Below are positions 14,089 through 14,626 of a DNA stretch of 14,626 nt, in pieces. The notes beneath the pieces are model-generated. The model made no database searches. It worked only from the letters and a program-made list of their open reading frames with translations, and was not told the origin of the DNA. The position numbers and the translations under genes were made by a program. Source of the DNA: Acidobacteriota bacterium (lineage in GTDB: Bacteria; Acidobacteriota; Terriglobia; UBA7540); contig JAKAWN010000144.1 in assembly GCA_021827245.1 (NCBI GenBank), forward strand, positions 1-14,626, given 5' to 3'. The number at the start of each line of letters is the position of its first letter. The stretch's first letter is position 1.

Positions 14089-14626
14089 ATGGGTGCAGAA
14101 ACAAAAGGTGTTGAACTCCGTCCAACGCTGAACATAGTCTTGTTCGTTCTTGGGCTGGCGCTTGTGTTCAATGCAGCCTACTTGGCGGCGTATTCCACCC
14201 CCGATCTCTTCTACGTCCTCAATGACCTCTTGCACCCCTTAATAGGGGTTGTTGTCGCTATACTTTCAATCATCTATCTCCGGCGTCACCGCGATTTCCT
14301 TTCGAGCCTCGCCGGGCGCATTTCCGCCCTTCTGTTTGCGGCGGCGGCGGGCTTCGGGGTTTATCTGTTCATCGTCGGGATGACGCAACGCCACAATCTT
14401 GCGCTCTATTTTCACGTCGGTTGTTCAATTGGCGGCTTTTTCTTCCTTCTGGTTCGCCTGCGCAGTTGGCTGCGCGATCGCAAAGTGCCTTCCTTTGCCC
14501 CGCGCATCTGGCAGATAGCCGGAGCCGCCTGCGTGGGCGCGCTGGTCTTTTACGGCGGGGCAACCATATACCAGCATTATTCCCCCAGCCAGCAATACAT
14601 CATCAAGAATCCGCTGATCGAGATCG
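14089..14626 (+). CDS. Five-helix membrane protein, N-terminal part, cut by right edge
   Basis: An open frame of 179 codons runs off the window. Five membrane helices are predicted at about residues 14-35, 42-64, 78-98, 103-124 and 141-163, and the sequence after the fifth (YSPSQQYIIKNPLIEI) looks like the start of an outside domain. His49 (LLHPLIGV) and His109 (LYFHVG) sit at the starts of helices two and four, an arrangement that could bind b-type heme; this is inference. I recall acidobacterial proteins with such an N-terminus followed by multiheme cytochrome or TPR domains, but the window cannot show this. The start is uncertain: ATG 14089 begins close to the first helix, while ATG 13984, in the same frame, would add a polar 35-residue extension. 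Neither has a clear ribosome site. It is divergent from the CRTAC1-like operon. Confidence 0.75.
   Translation, partial: MGAETKGVELRPTLNIVLFVLGLALVFNAAYLAAYSTPDLFYVLNDLLHPLIGVVVAILSIIYLRRHRDFLSSLAGRISALLFAAAAGFGVYLFIVGMTQRHNLALYFHVGCSIGGFFFLLVRLRSWLRDRKVPSFAPRIWQIAGAACVGALVFYGGATIYQHYSPSQQYIIKNPLIEI

Overview
The window looks like a piece of a Bacteria chromosome, most likely Acidobacteriota (Terriglobia-like). This is inferred from gene content, not from any marker gene. The pointers are an ASPIC/UnbV-FG-GAP (CRTAC1-like) secreted protein, a GMC oxidoreductase paired with a gluconate-2-dehydrogenase-subunit-3 protein, a lineage-type START/SRPBCC-like exported protein and a stand-alone PyrR. 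I see no rRNA, tRNA, CRISPR array, insertion sequence or phage gene. Twelve complete protein genes are supported, plus one gene cut by the right edge and a possible gene start at the left edge.

Left part (1-4185): small, mostly single-gene units. On the minus strand are a short MscS-type channel, a hemerythrin-like HHE protein and a NUDIX hydrolase. A DoxX membrane protein follows on the plus strand. A minus-strand exported SRPBCC-like protein of unknown role closes this part. The theme is envelope and stress housekeeping, and no shared pathway is evident.

Middle (4606-9802): a two-gene plus-strand operon encodes an FAD-dependent GMC dehydrogenase and its Tat-exported small subunit, probably a periplasmic sugar or alcohol dehydrogenase. 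The catalytic subunit carries a four-cysteine cluster whose spacing includes the Fe-S motif of bacterial FAD-glucose dehydrogenases. Convergent to it lie endonuclease V (nfi) and pyrR on the minus strand, separated by a terminator-like hairpin and a TATAAT box. Divergent from nfi is a ROK-family protein with an N-terminal winged-helix-like segment that has lost every residue of the usual ROK zinc site.

Right part (9874-14626): a tight minus-strand operon reads, in transcription order, CRTAC1-like Tat-exported beta-propeller protein, NarX-type histidine kinase, NarL-type response regulator, with gaps of only 5 and 6 bases. Divergent from it, and running off the right edge, is a five-helix membrane protein with histidines at membrane-helix ends. 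The pairing of an exported FG-GAP/UnbV protein with a dedicated two-component system, next to a possible membrane redox protein, is the part of the window most deserving of follow-up.
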